A stretch of 64,000 bases of DNA from Sulfitobacter albidus (GCF_018200035.1 NZ_CP073581.1:2042501-2106500); one strand, 5' to 3'; positions 39,181 through 49,755 are shown, counted from the stretch's first letter. Notes: generated by a model from the sequence alone, not told the origin. Translations and numbers: made by a program.

Positions 39181-41103
39181 TCACACGGAGGGTTCAGGCT
39201 CCATTCCACCGGAGGGCGGAGATTTCTTGCCCTTCGCCTTCGGGATCGCCGTAATGGAGGGGGCGGAGCCGCTGTCGGGCGTGTCGTCCTCATCCTCGGG
39301 TGCCTGTGGCGGCTTGCCCGCAATGACGCGCTGGATCTCTTCGCCGGTCAGTGTTTCGTATTCCAGCAGACCCTGCGCCAGACGTTCGAACTCTTCCTCA
39401 TGCTCTTCGATCAGCTTGTAGGCACGGTCGTAGCCTTCGTCGATGATGCGTTTGACCTCGCTCTCGATCAGTTCCTTGGTCGCGGCAGAGACCGAAAAGC
39501 CCCCCGCCCCGCCGTTCGCCTGATAGCCGGCGGCGGCCTCGGAATAGTCGATATTGCCGACCTTGTCCGACATGCCCATGCGCATCACCATGCCGCGCGC
39601 CAGTTGGCTGGCCTGCATGATGTCACCCATCGGGCCGGACGATACGGTTTCGGCCCCATACTTGAAGATTTCGGCCGCCTTACCCGCCATGGTCATGGCG
39701 ATCTTCTGCTCGGCCTCATCCTTGAACATCTGCAGCTTGTCCATCTCGGGCAGGCTCATCACCATCCCCAGCGCGCCACCGCGCGGAATGATCGTGGCCT
39801 TGTAGACCGGATCGCATTTTGGCAGTTTGATGCCGACAATGGCGTGGCCGGCCTCGTGATAAGCGGTCTTTTCCTTCTGGTCCTGTGTGAGAACCATCGA
39901 CCGGCGCTCCGCGCCCATCATGATCTTGTCCTTGGCCGATTCGAAATCCATCATCGCGACAAAGCGGCGGCCCACGCGTGCGGCGGTCAGCGCCGCCTCG
40001 TTCACGAGGTTCGCCAGATCCGCACCGGAAAAGCCGGGTGTGCCGCGCGCGATGATGCGCAGATCAACGTCGGGCCCCAGCGGCGTCTTGCGCGCGTGCA
40101 CGCCCAGGATCTTTTCGCGGCCCTTGATATCCGGGTTGCCGACGGTGACCTGACGGTCGAAACGACCGGGGCGCAGCAGTGCGGGATCCAGCACATCCTT
40201 GCGGTTGGTCGCGGCGATGATGATGACGCCTTCGTTGGCTTCAAAACCGTCCATCTCGACCAGCAGCTGGTTCAGCGTCTGCTCACGCTCGTCGTTGCCC
40301 CCGCCATAGCCCGCGCCACGGTGGCGACCGACGGCGTCGATTTCGTCGATGAACACGATGCAGGGCGCGTTTTTCTTGGCCTGCTCGAACATATCGCGCA
40401 CGCGGCTGGCACCCACGCCCACAAACATCTCGACAAAGTCGGAGCCGGATATGGTGAAGAAAGGCACGCCGGCCTCGCCTGCGATGGCGCGCGCCAGAAG
40501 CGTCTTACCGGTGCCCGGAGGGCCTTCGAGCAGCGCGCCCTTGGGGATCTTGCCGCCAAGGCGCGAGAACTTCTGCGGGTTGCGCAGGAATTCCACGATT
40601 TCTTCGAGCTCTTCCTTGGCCTCGTCGATACCCGCCACGTCGTCAAACGTCACACGCCCGTGCTTTTCGGTCAGCATCTTGGCCTTGGATTTGCCGAACC
40701 CCATGGCCCCGCCCTTACCGCCGCCCTGCATCCGGTTCATAAAGTAGATCCAGACACCGATCAGCAGCAGGATCGGCAACAGCGACACGAGGAACGTCTG
40801 CAGCCCGCTTTCCTGCTGGCTTTCGGCGCGCACGGGGATGTTGTTGTCGATCAGCAGCGAGGTGATCTCGGCGTCCGTGGGCAGGATGGTGACGTAATCC
40901 TGACCGTCCGACTGGCGAAAGCGCACCTGCTCTCCGTCGAGGGTGACGTTGCTGACGTTGCCGCCTTCGACGGCGCTGACAAAATCGGAATAGCTGATTT
41001 CACGGTTCTGCATCCCGCTCGGTCCGCCGTTGAACAGATTGAACAACGAGAAAACAAGGACCAGCAGAACGGCCCAGAAAGCGAGGTTACGAAAATTGCC
41101 CAA
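39181..41103 (-). CDS. ftsH: ATP-dependent zinc metalloprotease FtsH
   Basis: FtsH is a membrane-bound AAA protease that degrades misfolded membrane proteins and short-lived regulators. The 640-residue protein has two N-terminal helices, the AAA module with [20 protein letters not shown] and the second region of homology, and the zinc motif HEAGH in [16 protein letters not shown] start at 41101-41103 is preferred: it gives the normal [14 protein letters not shown] opening and has an AGGAG eight or nine bases upstream, whereas the upstream ATG adds 13 atypical residues. Confidence 0.96.
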   Translation of the reverse strand: MGNFRNLAFWAVLLVLVFSLFNLFNGGPSGMQNREISYSDFVSAVEGGNVSNVTLDGEQVRFRQSDGQDYVTILPTDAEITSLLIDNNIPVRAESQQESGLQTFLVSLLPILLLIGVWIYFMNRMQGGGKGGAMGFGKSKAKMLTEKHGRVTFDDVAGIDEAKEELEEIVEFLRNPQKFSRLGGKIPKGALLEGPPGTGKTLLARAIAGEAGVPFFTISGSDFVEMFVGVGASRVRDMFEQAKKNAPCIVFIDEIDAVGRHRGAGYGGGNDEREQTLNQLLVEMDGFEANEGVIIIAATNRKDVLDPALLRPGRFDRQVTVGNPDIKGREKILGVHARKTPLGPDVDLRIIARGTPGFSGADLANLVNEAALTAARVGRRFVAMMDFESAKDKIMMGAERRSMVLTQDQKEKTAYHEAGHAIVGIKLPKCDPVYKATIIPRGGALGMVMSLPEMDKLQMFKDEAEQKIAMTMAGKAAEIFKYGAETVSSGPMGDIMQASQLARGMVMRMGMSDKVGNIDYSEAAAGYQANGGAGGFSVSAATKELIESEVKRIIDEGYDRAYKLIEEHEEEFERLAQGLLEYETLTGEEIQRVIAGKPPQAPEDEDDTPDSGSAPSITAIPKAKGKKSPPSGGMEPEPSV

Positions 41104-41190
41104 GGAAGCACTCCTGACTGCATGAGGGGCGGTGGCTGGCACCTGCCCGCGTTAAGCTACAAGATAGACACCACACCGGTCAGTTCAATG

Positions 41191-42420
41191 TCATAATCCG
41201 GTCAGTTTGAAGATGCCCGGCCTGCGGATCAGCCGCGCGGTGCTTTGGGACGCGGCATAAAGCACGGGCACGTGCAGTGCCTCCCCCTCGTGCCAGAGCG
41301 CAGGGAGGCCTGCGCACATGTCCCGCGGCAGGCCAAAATCACGGTAATTGTGTATTTTTTTCAGACCATTAAATCCCATCGCGGCAATATAGGATCCCGC
41401 AGGGGCGGTGCCGTCAAGGTGCCAGCATCCGTCCCAGACGCCGGTTGCCTCGGCGCGGTGATCTGTCACGGCAGCCGCCTCCCGGTAGAGCCACAGATTT
41501 TGCGCGACGCTTTCGACGACGCAGCCGCCCAGCGTCGTCTTGCCCCCGGCGCGCGCTGTGGCGGCAAAGCGTTCCAGCGGCGCCTGACGCACGCCGTAAG
41601 CGCCGCCGCTGACCCAGCGGATTGCCCGGCGCCAGAACCTGTGCGCAAGCGCGTCGGGCAGCGCGGCGACCGCAACGGTCGGGATGCACAACGCGCCCGC
41701 CAGCGTTTCAACCCGCCCCTCCAGCGCGTCGGCAAGCGTGTAGTCGAGCGCGGCGCACACGCCTTGCATGCGCGTGGCAAGCCCCGCCAATGCCGCTGCG
41801 TCCAGCCCCGCATCGGCAAGCGCGGGCAACGCCTGTCGCATGCGGATGCGGGCAAACTCCGGGTTGTCATTGCTCGGATCCTCGGCCCAGCCGATGCCAT
41901 GCTCCCCGAGATGTCGACGCAGATCGGCGCGGCGTAATTCAAGACAGGGGCGCAGGAAACGCACGCCGTGTTTGTCTGTCTCCCGCCCCATGCCGCTCAG
42001 CCCGTCGGCGCCGGCGTGCCGGGCCAGTTGCATCAGCACGGTCTCGGCCTGATCGTCCTGTGTGTGGCCCAGTGCTACCGCCTCGATCCCCCGGCCCTGC
42101 GCCCATTCGGCGAGCAACGCGTAGCGCGCGCGGCGCGCGGCATCCTGAAGATTGCCCGCACCGTCCCATCCGGTCCAGCGCAGCGTCGTGTGCGGTAGAT
42201 CCCAATCGGCGCAGAGCTTTGCCACTGCAGCGGCCTCCTGTCGCGATTGGGCGCGCAAACCATGATCGACGGTGGCCACATGCAGGCAGAGATCCGGCAT
42301 GTCCCGAAGCAAGCTCAGCAACGCGACGGAATCACCGCCCCCCGAGACCGCCACACCCAGCACACGCGGCGCAGGATCGCCGAGCGCCCTCGCCACAGCC
42401 TCCCTCAGCGGGGGGCGCAT
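41191..42420 (-). CDS. tilS: tRNA(Ile)-lysidine synthase
   Basis: TilS puts lysine on C34 of the minor tRNA-Ile(CAU), changing its codon from AUG to AUA, and is normally essential. The 409-residue protein has the PP-loop motif VAVSGGGDSVALLSLL and later GHTQDDQAETVLMQL and GMGRETDKHGVRFLRPCL. The ATG at 42418-42420 is chosen so that the gene starts 4 bases after cpoB; the upstream in-frame ATG lies within cpoB. It precedes ftsH, as in many proteobacteria. Confidence 0.95.
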   Translation of the reverse strand: MRPPLREAVARALGDPAPRVLGVAVSGGGDSVALLSLLRDMPDLCLHVATVDHGLRAQSRQEAAAVAKLCADWDLPHTTLRWTGWDGAGNLQDAARRARYALLAEWAQGRGIEAVALGHTQDDQAETVLMQLARHAGADGLSGMGRETDKHGVRFLRPCLELRRADLRRHLGEHGIGWAEDPSNDNPEFARIRMRQALPALADAGLDAAALAGLATRMQGVCAALDYTLADALEGRVETLAGALCIPTVAVAALPDALAHRFWRRAIRWVSGGAYGVRQAPLERFAATARAGGKTTLGGCVVESVAQNLWLYREAAAVTDHRAEATGVWDGCWHLDGTAPAGSYIAAMGFNGLKKIHNYRDFGLPRDMCAGLPALWHEGEALHVPVLYAASQSTARLIRRPGIFKLTGL

Positions 42421-42424
42421 GGGA

Positions 42425-43258
42425 TCACGAACAGCCCAGACCTTGGCGTTGGGCTTCCGCCTGCGCCACGTATTCACTGCCCGCAAAGCGTACGCCAACC
42501 TCGCTGAGCGTCACGCACGCCTCCGATGTCTGGCCCAGCGCGCCTAGCGCGCGGCCCAGTTTGAACAGCGCCTCGGCGGCGTTGGGGCCAACGGGTGCGG
42601 CGCCAAAGCTGGCAAGATAGGCGCGCGCGGCCTCGCGGGTGTCGCCCATGCCTTCCAGCGCGTCGCCGCGCCGCAGATCGACGTCGGCAGCTAGCGGAGA
42701 GCCCGGATAGGTCTGATTGAAGGTCTCAAACTGCGCGGCGGCGCTGCGAAAGTCACCGGATGCGAGCGCCTCCTGCGCCCGCTGAAAGTCGTCATTCTCT
42801 CCGACGGCGAGTTGCTGACCGCCGGTGCCCGGCGCAGGGGTTGGGGCGGGCGCGGGGGCCGTGGCCTGATCGTTACCGCCAAGGGTCGAGGTTTCGCCAA
42901 GGGTGGAGATGTCCCCGCCCTCAAGCTCGACCAGACGGAATTCCAGATCGGCGATGCGGCGGGTGCCGTCGTCGACAATGCGGTTGATGCGGAATTCCAG
43001 CTCTTCGGTCTTGGCGGTGACGCGTTGCAGCTCGCTCTCCATCGCGGAGACACGGTCAAGGACCGACCCCGCCGCCAGCTGCGCCCCCTGCCCGGCGGTG
43101 CCGGTGGTGCTCAGCTCGCGCCGCAGCTTGGCCATTTCGGTGTTGAGCGTAACCAGCTCCTGCCGGATATCGGCGAGGGTTTGCGCATCCTGTGCGGCGG
43201 CGCCCATCGGCACCGCCCCCAGCACAACCGCAAAGATCAGGGCGAAACGCATCCGCAT
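42425..43258 (-). CDS. cpoB: cell division coordinator CpoB (YbgF), Tol-Pal system
   Basis: CpoB is a periplasmic protein that links Tol-Pal with peptidoglycan synthesis. The 277-residue protein has a signal peptide (cleaved after GAAAQ), a coiled-coil region (about 25-95), an Ala/Pro linker (residues about 125-145) and C-terminal TPR repeats (FQRAQEALASGDFRSAAAQF, ALFKLGRALGALGQTSEA). It follows pal by 6 bases. Confidence 0.94.
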   Translation of the reverse strand: MRMRFALIFAVVLGAVPMGAAAQDAQTLADIRQELVTLNTEMAKLRRELSTTGTAGQGAQLAAGSVLDRVSAMESELQRVTAKTEELEFRINRIVDDGTRRIADLEFRLVELEGGDISTLGETSTLGGNDQATAPAPAPTPAPGTGGQQLAVGENDDFQRAQEALASGDFRSAAAQFETFNQTYPGSPLAADVDLRRGDALEGMGDTREAARAYLASFGAAPVGPNAAEALFKLGRALGALGQTSEACVTLSEVGVRFAGSEYVAQAEAQRQGLGCS

Positions 43259-43264
43259 CCTCCT

Positions 43265-43792
43265 TTAGCTGACGCCGCCACCGGCCAGCACCGTCACGGC
43301 GCGGCGGTTCTTGGCGTAACACGCCTCGTTCGAGCAGATTTCGATCGGGCGTTCCTTGCCGTAACTGACAACGCGCAGACGGCTTGCGGGCACGCCCTGC
43401 CCGATCAAATATTCGCGCGCGGCATTGGCCCGGCGCGCGCCCAGCGCGAGGTTGTATTCCCGTGTGCCCTGCTCATCCGCATGACCCTCGATCACGGCGG
43501 TGTAGTCAGTGTTCGTCATGAGCCAGCCCGCCTGCCCGTCCAGCGTGGCGCGGCCTGTGGCGGTCAGATTGGATTGATCGACCTCGAACAGCACACGGTC
43601 GCCGACGGTCTGGTTGAAATAGGCGGTGGAGGTTGGGTCATTGGCGCTGCCCGGCACCACACCGTTCAGCGGCTGGCCGCCCGTGGGATTGCCGCTACCG
43701 GCCAGCCCGTCGTCGCCGCCGAAGCGGTCGGGATTGGTGCAGGCGCTCAGCGCGACGGCAGCGACCAGAAGCGTGATGGGGATGAGTTTCAT
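43265..43792 (-). CDS. pal: peptidoglycan-associated lipoprotein Pal
   Basis: Pal is an outer-membrane lipoprotein that binds peptidoglycan and TolB. The 175-residue protein has a lipobox LSAC (cysteine near 18) and an OmpA-type domain with VIEGHADEQGTREYNLALG and RRANAAREYL. A stable GC hairpin lies in the 93-base gap to tolB upstream. Confidence 0.97.
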   Translation of the reverse strand: MKLIPITLLVAAVALSACTNPDRFGGDDGLAGSGNPTGGQPLNGVVPGSANDPTSTAYFNQTVGDRVLFEVDQSNLTATGRATLDGQAGWLMTNTDYTAVIEGHADEQGTREYNLALGARRANAAREYLIGQGVPASRLRVVSYGKERPIEICSNEACYAKNRRAVTVLAGGGVS

Positions 43793-43851
43793 TGTCTGCC
43801 CTTCTCGATGGGTGAGGAGTATTCTTGTTGTTGCCTGATCTGTATCACAGC

Positions 43852-43879
43852 CGCGCGCCCGTGGGGAAGTGGGCGCGCG
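43852..43879 (-). other. hairpin between tolB and pal
   Basis: CGCGCGCCC (43852-43860) and GGGCGCGCG (43871-43879) form a perfect 9-base stem with a 10-base loop in the tolB-pal gap. No T-run follows on the minus strand. It may protect the abundant pal message from degradation, or partly attenuate transcription. Confidence 0.5.
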
Positions 43880-43885
43880 TCAGCG

Positions 43886-45205
43886 TCATTTCTGCAGCGG
43901 TGACCAGCTTGGGTCCGATCCGCCTTCGGGCGTGTTGACCGGGCGCAGCACGCGGCCGGTGATGTCGACGCTATAAAGCGATGACCGCCCCCCCTCGCCT
44001 TGGGTTTCGCGGGTGAACATGATGACGCGGCCATTGGGCGCCCAGGTCGGGCCCTCATCCAGGAACGACGCCGTCAGCAACCGCTCCTCGGAGCCGTCGG
44101 TGCGCATCACGCCGATGTGAAAGCGTCCCGCGTTCTGCTTGGTAAAGGCAATGAGATCCCCGCGGGGTGACCACACCGGCGTGCCGTACCGCCCCTCGCC
44201 GAAGGAGATCCGCCGCGCCTCGCCCCCTGTGGCGGGCATGACGTAGATCTGCGGCGAGCCGGAGCGGTCGCTCTCGAAAACGATCTGGCTGCCGTCGGGG
44301 CTGTAGCTGGGGGCGGTCTCAATCGCGGGCGTGTTGGTCAGACGCACGGATTGGCCCGAATTGATGTCCATCGTGTAGATGTCGGTATTGCCGCCCTGGC
44401 TGATCGAAAACACCACCGTCTGCCCCGAGGGCGAGAAGCGCGGCGCAAAGCTCATGGTGCCCTCGGCGCTTTCCAGCACCCGGCGCTCGACCGAGCCGAC
44501 GTTGAGCACGTAGATACGCGGGAACCCTGTCTCGTAACTGGTATAGAGCACGCGGTCCCCGGTGGGCGAAAAACGCGGGGCAAGCACGATGGCGCTGCTG
44601 TCGGTCAGATAGCGCACGTTGGCGCCGTCGTAATCCATGATCGCAAGGCGTTTCTTGCGGTCGTCCTTGGGGCCGGTTTCCGACACGAACACCACGCGGC
44701 TGTCGAAATAGCCGCCCTCGCCGGTGATGCGGGTATAGACTTCATCGGCGACCTTGTGGGCCATGCGGCGCCAGCCGTCGGTGGTGCCGGAAAATTGCAG
44801 CCCCTCGCCCAGCGTGGTGCCCGACACCACATCGTAGACGCGGAATTTCACATTCACGTTATTGCCCGACACGGCGACCGCGCCGGTGACCAGCGCCTCG
44901 GCATTCACGGCCTTCCAATCGGCGTATTGGATCGGTGCGTTGAAATCAGCGTACTCGGAGATAAAGGCATCCGACGGGATTTCGCGGAAGATGCCGGTGC
45001 CGGACAGATCGGCGGCGACCACGCGCGCCAGGTCACGCGCCAGCTGCCCGGCCTCGCCGGTTTCGGCCTGAAAATCGGGCACGGCGAAGGGCAAGGGTTT
45101 GATGATCCCTTCCTCGATGGTGATCTGTAGCGGGCCGTTTTGCGCGGCCAACGGTGCGGCCATCAGCGCCGCCGTCAGCGTCAGACACAGGGTCAGAAGT
45201 CTCAT
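43886..45205 (-). CDS. tolB: Tol-Pal system protein TolB
   Basis: TolB is a periplasmic beta-propeller that bridges TolA and Pal. The 439-residue protein has a signal peptide (cleaved near PLAAQN), an N-terminal domain and repeated propeller units with motifs such as [15 protein letters not shown] and [20 protein letters not shown]. It is followed by pal on the same strand. Confidence 0.97.
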   Translation of the reverse strand: MRLLTLCLTLTAALMAAPLAAQNGPLQITIEEGIIKPLPFAVPDFQAETGEAGQLARDLARVVAADLSGTGIFREIPSDAFISEYADFNAPIQYADWKAVNAEALVTGAVAVSGNNVNVKFRVYDVVSGTTLGEGLQFSGTTDGWRRMAHKVADEVYTRITGEGGYFDSRVVFVSETGPKDDRKKRLAIMDYDGANVRYLTDSSAIVLAPRFSPTGDRVLYTSYETGFPRIYVLNVGSVERRVLESAEGTMSFAPRFSPSGQTVVFSISQGGNTDIYTMDINSGQSVRLTNTPAIETAPSYSPDGSQIVFESDRSGSPQIYVMPATGGEARRISFGEGRYGTPVWSPRGDLIAFTKQNAGRFHIGVMRTDGSEERLLTASFLDEGPTWAPNGRVIMFTRETQGEGGRSSLYSVDITGRVLRPVNTPEGGSDPSWSPLQK

Positions 45206-45317
45206 ATCTCTCCCATCCTTTCGGGATTGAACATCGTGTTACTATCGCGGTGCAGGCGCGCGCGCGCAATGGGAAGCGGCAGGGCTTTTGCCCTATGGCA
45301 AGGGATTGCCGCCGGGA

Positions 45318-46403
45318 TCATTGGATCCGCATCCGATTGGGATCGAACGTCATCTCGATCTCTTTCCATTGACCGTATTTTTCGGGTGGCAGCGGGAAGC
45401 CACCGCGCTGGCACAGCAGGATCGCACGCCGCGCCGCGCCAAAGGCCGCATCGGTGCGCGACGGGTCGCCCCCGTCGCTGCCGATCATGCGCAGGCTCGT
45501 TTGCACGACCTTGCCGTCCTGCGTCATCGACATCGCCACCGTGACCACGGGCCATTGCGCGCCGGTGTCCACGTTCCAGCAATTCTGCACCGCAAGGCGC
45601 AGATCGTCCTTTTCGCCGGAGGTCATGGGCGGCCCGGTCGGAATGTCCTCGGCGGCCGAGCTGAGGGCCGCCTCGAGTGCGGCCTGCACGGCGGCATCGT
45701 CCACGGTGTCCTCCTGCGGGGCGGAGGTTTCGATGTTGCCCGCGGTCCGGGGGGCAGGCGCGCTGGGGCGACGCGCGGGCGGGCGCATCGAGGCGGTGGG
45801 GGCCGCGGCGGGTGGTGCGGGTGCCTCCGTCACGATCCGGTCAGAGGCCTCGGGGGTCTGCGCGGCCTCCTGCGGCTCCTCCACCGTCTCGCCGGTCTCT
45901 TCGGGCACGGCGGCTTCCTGCGGCTCGGGCGCCTCAGCGACCTCCGGCTCCGGCGCGGGTGCGGGATCGGGGCGCACGACGTCGTTGGGCCGCTCGACGG
46001 GCGTGTCGTCGACGGGCGCGTCCTGCACGGTGACCTCGGCGGGCGGTTGCGGCAATACGGGTGCGGCGTCTGAGACTTCGGGCGCGGGCTCCTCAACCGG
46101 CGCGGGCGCGGGATCTTCCGGCGGCGGAGGGGGCGCGGGGGCGGGTTCTTCCGGGGCCACATCGACTTCGGGCGCGTCCTGCGTCACCTCGGGGGCGGCG
46201 GGTGTGGGCGTCTCGGCGATTTCCTGCGGCTGCCGGGCGGCCTCCGTCAGCGCATCGAACTCGGCGCCCGAAATCACGGCGACCTCGCGCACCTCCAACG
46301 GCTCGGGCCGGTTGGAAAACCAGCCGCCAAAAAGGATCCAGCCGATGAGGCCCACATGCCCCACCCCGGATACCCAATTGCCAATGAGACGCGCGCGCGA
46401 CAT
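45318..46403 (-). CDS. tolA: TolA-like cell envelope protein
   Basis: TolA spans the periplasm and couples TolQR energy to Pal. The 361-residue protein has an N-terminal membrane helix (SGVGHVGLIGWILFGGWF), a long Pro/Ala/Glu-rich middle (about residues 45-240) instead of the usual Ala/Lys/Glu helix, and a C-terminal domain with the TonB/TolA-type region AVQNCWNVDTGAQWPVVTVA. The position between tolR and tolB supports the call. Confidence 0.9.
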   Translation of the reverse strand: MSRARLIGNWVSGVGHVGLIGWILFGGWFSNRPEPLEVREVAVISGAEFDALTEAARQPQEIAETPTPAAPEVTQDAPEVDVAPEEPAPAPPPPPEDPAPAPVEEPAPEVSDAAPVLPQPPAEVTVQDAPVDDTPVERPNDVVRPDPAPAPEPEVAEAPEPQEAAVPEETGETVEEPQEAAQTPEASDRIVTEAPAPPAAAPTASMRPPARRPSAPAPRTAGNIETSAPQEDTVDDAAVQAALEAALSSAAEDIPTGPPMTSGEKDDLRLAVQNCWNVDTGAQWPVVTVAMSMTQDGKVVQTSLRMIGSDGGDPSRTDAAFGAARRAILLCQRGGFPLPPEKYGQWKEIEMTFDPNRMRIQ

Positions 46404-46407
46404 CTGG

Positions 46408-46872
46408 CTACTCGTTGCCGTCCAGGGTCGGCCCGCCGATGTCGGTCACAAGGCCGATGTTGGAAAACCCGCCGGCGTTGAGGGCGCCCATGATCTCCAT
46501 CACTTGCGCGTAGGGCACGGCGCCATCCGCGCGCAGGAACACCCGGTCACCCTCACGCTCTGCCGCAACGGCGCGCAGTTTGGGCAGCAGGTCTGCGCGG
46601 GCCGTTTCGGTCGTCATGATCTGCACCGATCCTTCGGCGGTGAGCGTCACGGTCAGCGGCTCTTCCTGCTCGGTCGGCAGGGCCTGTGCCGCCGTTTTTG
46701 GCAACTCAACGGGCACGCCCACGGTCAGCAGGGGGGCCGCGACCATGAAGATAATCAATAGCACCAGCATCACATCCACAAAGGGCGTCACGTTGATTTC
46801 CGACATCGGCTGCGCCCCGCCGCGCCGCCGTCTGCGCCCGCCGCTCTTTTTCTGCATCACACCCGCGCCCAT
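46408..46872 (-). CDS. tolR: biopolymer transporter TolR (ExbD family)
   Basis: TolR is the ExbD-like partner of TolQ in the proton channel. The 154-residue protein has a basic N-terminus (KKSGGRRRRRGG), then SEINVTPFVDVMLVLLIIFM, with the proton-path aspartate in the membrane helix. The start at 46870-46872 lies one base after the tolQ stop and gives the expected length; a longer upstream frame is in tolQ. Confidence 0.95.
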   Translation of the reverse strand: MGAGVMQKKSGGRRRRRGGAQPMSEINVTPFVDVMLVLLIIFMVAAPLLTVGVPVELPKTAAQALPTEQEEPLTVTLTAEGSVQIMTTETARADLLPKLRAVAAEREGDRVFLRADGAVPYAQVMEIMGALNAGGFSNIGLVTDIGGPTLDGNE

Positions 46873-46873
46873 G

Positions 46874-47569
46874 TCAGCTGTCCAACTGGCGGCTGAGGAT
46901 GGTGGCGAATTCGTCGGCAAAGGCCTCATAGCCGCCAAGGATGCGATCGCTGTCGGCGTTGAGCTTGTTGTAGAACACCACTGCCGGGATCGCGGCCATC
47001 AGGCCCAGACCGGTCGCCAGCAGCGCCTCGGCGATGCCGGGTGCCACGACGGCGAGGTTGGTATTCTGCTGCTCGGCAATCTCGACAAAGGCGTTCATGA
47101 TCCCGAAGACCGTCCCGAACAGCCCAACGAAGGGCGCGGTGGATCCGGTCGTGGCCAGCACCGACAGACCCTTTTGCAGGCGCTCGGCTTCCTTGGCGAT
47201 GGCCACATCCATCGAGCGGTCGATGCGCGCCGTGGCTCCTGGAATGAGGCCGCCATCCTCGCGGTGCGAGCGGCGCCATTCGGTCATGCCCGCGGCAAAG
47301 ATCTTTTGCGCGGCGCCCTGCGGCTCCGGCCCGATTTCGTCGTAGAGCGTATCCAGAGGCTCCCCCGACCAGAACGCCTGATCAAAGGCCGCGGCCTCGC
47401 GCCGGGCGGCGCGGTATTGGATGATTTTCTGCACGATGATCGACCAGGACCAGAACGAGGCCACGATCAGCCCGATCATCACCAGTTTCACGAGGATCGT
47501 CGCCTGGGCAAACATGCCCCAAACGGTAAGGTTGCCGCCGACTTCGGCCGCGATCAATGCTGTCTGCAT
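46874..47569 (-). CDS. tolQ: Tol-Pal motor protein TolQ
   Basis: TolQ is an ExbB/MotA-type inner-membrane protein of three helices. The 231-residue protein shows the C-terminal pair of helices with STAPFVGLFGTVFGIMNAF and APGIAEALLATGLGLMAAIPAVV, the family signature. It begins the tol genes, 108 bases after ybgC. Confidence 0.97.
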   Translation of the reverse strand: MQTALIAAEVGGNLTVWGMFAQATILVKLVMIGLIVASFWSWSIIVQKIIQYRAARREAAAFDQAFWSGEPLDTLYDEIGPEPQGAAQKIFAAGMTEWRRSHREDGGLIPGATARIDRSMDVAIAKEAERLQKGLSVLATTGSTAPFVGLFGTVFGIMNAFVEIAEQQNTNLAVVAPGIAEALLATGLGLMAAIPAVVFYNKLNADSDRILGGYEAFADEFATILSRQLDS

Positions 47570-47677
47570 GGGTTTTGCTCTACTCTACTGCCTCGATGGG
47601 CCCGATTTGGGGCTCCGTTGCGCCAATGCTAGACCAGAGCGGCACAAAAGGCGAGCGCAAGCTGGCGCGCGCCCGTG

Positions 47678-48064
47678 CTACCCCTCCAGTCGGCGAAGTT
47701 CTGCCGGAAGGCGGGCGGGTTTGCCCCCTGCCCCGATGCACACGATCAGCACCCGCGCGGTAAAGAGCAGCGTATCGTCGCGCCAGACTTCCTGCGCCAT
47801 GGTCATGCGCACGCCCGACAGACCTTCAAGCGTCGTGCGGACCTCCAAGATATCGTCGAACTGCGCGGGCTGGATATAATCGGCCTCGACCCGGCGCACG
47901 GCAAACACCACGCCCGCCTCTTTCATCGCCAGCTGATCGATGCCCACATCGCGCACCCAATCGCTGCGCGCGCGTTCGATATAGCGCAGATAGTTGGCGT
48001 AATAGACGATCCCCGCCATGTCGGTATCTTCGTAATAGACGCGGATGCGCTTGGTGTGGCTCAC
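47678..48064 (-). CDS. ybgC: acyl-CoA thioester hydrolase YbgC
   Basis: YbgC is a hot-dog thioesterase that is commonly encoded with the Tol-Pal genes. The 128-residue protein has the active-site aspartate in YYEDTDMAGIVYYANYLRY and the ERARSDW that follows. It starts with GTG, overlapping the stop of the previous gene by 4 bases (GTGA). Confidence 0.96.
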   Translation of the reverse strand: MSHTKRIRVYYEDTDMAGIVYYANYLRYIERARSDWVRDVGIDQLAMKEAGVVFAVRRVEADYIQPAQFDDILEVRTTLEGLSGVRMTMAQEVWRDDTLLFTARVLIVCIGAGGKPARLPAELRRLEG

Positions 48065-48693
48065 GACGGGCTCTCCTGCGCCTGCATCCGCGCGAAAAGG
48101 CGCAGCGCGTGGCTGACGTCGGTGGCAGCGCCCGGCAGCACAGGATCATAGGCCGCGCGGATCAGCCCCGCCACATCGGGGCGCAGGATCGTCTTGTCGC
48201 CCGCGACGGCCAGCGGCGATTGATCCTGAAACGCGGTGTCGGACCACAGAAGGTAGGATTGCACGATCTGGCTCAACGCCAGTGTCTGCGCGGGCACTTC
48301 GCTGAGGTGTTTATCCATGCGCAGGAACACGAAACACGCCTTGATCCCGCCCGTAGCGTCAAATCGGAAAAACCGGTATTGGTTCGCCTCGATCCCTGTC
48401 AGCCGCTCGACCAGCGGGGCAAGATCGGGCACCAGACGGTCCATGCCGGGCACGTCCAGCAGTTCTGCCCAGTCGTTGAAAAAGAACATCATCAGGTTCG
48501 AGCCAAGCTCGGGGTCGGTCTCGGCCATCTTGTGGCCTGCAAGTGCGGTGACGGCTTCAAGCGCGCCTTTGACGACCTCAAGCGTGGCGTCATCGACGCC
48601 AAAGACCACCGGCGCGATGGGCCGGCCCCAGCGGGCAAAGACGAACTGGCCGTCGCCGCGGGTGAACAGGGTTTCGATGGTTTCGGGGGTCAT
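48061..48693 (-). CDS. conserved protein of unknown function between ruvB and ybgC
   Basis: A 210-residue soluble protein (MTPETIETLFTRGDGQFVFA opening) with no signal peptide or membrane segment and no motif I recognise. It sits between ruvB and ybgC; its stop overlaps the GTG start of ybgC. The start at 48693 follows an AAGGAAGGGA ribosome site, better than one 24 bases upstream. The operon position is the only clue, hinting at DNA repair or envelope work. Confidence 0.82.
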   Translation of the reverse strand: MTPETIETLFTRGDGQFVFARWGRPIAPVVFGVDDATLEVVKGALEAVTALAGHKMAETDPELGSNLMMFFFNDWAELLDVPGMDRLVPDLAPLVERLTGIEANQYRFFRFDATGGIKACFVFLRMDKHLSEVPAQTLALSQIVQSYLLWSDTAFQDQSPLAVAGDKTILRPDVAGLIRAAYDPVLPGAATDVSHALRLFARMQAQESPS

Positions 48694-48709
48694 GCGTCCC
48701 TTCCTTGGA

Positions 48710-49723
48710 TTATCCAAACAGATCGGCGCTTTTGGGCGGTGCCAGCCCCAGATGCGTCCACGCCTTTTGCGCCAGCATGCGCCCGCGCGGGGTGCGCTGG
48801 ATAAGGCCCTGCTGCAACAGGTACGGCTCGATCACCTCTTCAAGCGCGTCGCGGCTTTCGGAAAGGGCCGCGCTCATTGTCTCGATCCCTACGGGACCGC
48901 CCTGATAATTCTCGGCGATCAGGCTCAGATAGCGGCGGTCGGCCCCGTCGAGGCCCAGCCGATCCACACCCAGACGGGTGAGCGCCATGTCGGCCAGTTC
49001 CTGCGTGACGCGGCCATCGCCCTCGACCACGGCGAAATCCACCACGCGGCGCAGCAAGCGTCCGGCGATGCGCGGGGTGCCACGCGCGCGACGCGCGATT
49101 TCCCGCGCGCCGCCCTCATCCGCAGGCGCACCCAGCTTGCGCGCGTTGCGGTCCACGATGATGAACAGCTCGTCCTCGGTATAGAATTGCAATCGCGTGG
49201 GGATGCCGAAACGGTCGCGCAGCGGCGTGGTCAACAGCCCCATGCGCGTCGTTGCGCCCACCAGTGTGAACGGCTGCAACTCGATCCGCACGGTGCGCGC
49301 GGCGGGGCCCTCACCGATCACCAGATCCAGCTCGAAATCCTCCAGCGCGGGATACAGAACCTCTTCGACCGCCGGATTGAGGCGGTGAATCTCGTCGATG
49401 AACAGCACGTCGCGCGCTTCGAGATTGGTGAGAATCGCGGCCAGATCACCCGCCTTGGCCAGCACCGGACCGGAGGTCATGCGAAAGCCCACGCCCAGCT
49501 CGCGCGCCATGATCTGCGCCAGCGTCGTCTTGCCCAGACCGGGCGGGCCGTGGAACAGGGTGTGATCCATCGCTTCTTCGCGCTGGCGCGCGGATTGGAT
49601 GAAAACCTTGAGGTTCGCGCGTGCTTCCGCCTGCCCGACGAATTCGTCGAGCATCTGGGGCCGCAGGGCGCGGTCGATATCCTCGGGCTGACGCTCGGGG
49701 CGCAGGGTTGGGTCGCTGTCCAT
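48710..49723 (-). CDS. ruvB: Holliday junction branch migration helicase RuvB
   Basis: RuvB is the AAA+ motor that drives branch migration with RuvA. The 337-residue protein has [19 protein letters not shown], Walker [20 protein letters not shown], Walker B in [12 protein letters not shown] and the C-terminal winged helix with [16 protein letters not shown]. It is downstream of ruvC-ruvA. Confidence 0.98.
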   Translation of the reverse strand: MDSDPTLRPERQPEDIDRALRPQMLDEFVGQAEARANLKVFIQSARQREEAMDHTLFHGPPGLGKTTLAQIMARELGVGFRMTSGPVLAKAGDLAAILTNLEARDVLFIDEIHRLNPAVEEVLYPALEDFELDLVIGEGPAARTVRIELQPFTLVGATTRMGLLTTPLRDRFGIPTRLQFYTEDELFIIVDRNARKLGAPADEGGAREIARRARGTPRIAGRLLRRVVDFAVVEGDGRVTQELADMALTRLGVDRLGLDGADRRYLSLIAENYQGGPVGIETMSAALSESRDALEEVIEPYLLQQGLIQRTPRGRMLAQKAWTHLGLAPPKSADLFG

Positions 49724-49755
49724 CGGGATCCTCGCTGAGAGGGTTGAACGCTACC

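Noticed and set aside
39400..41196. A 598-codon plus-strand open frame over ftsH
   Set aside because: Shadow of ftsH; no ribosome site and no motif.
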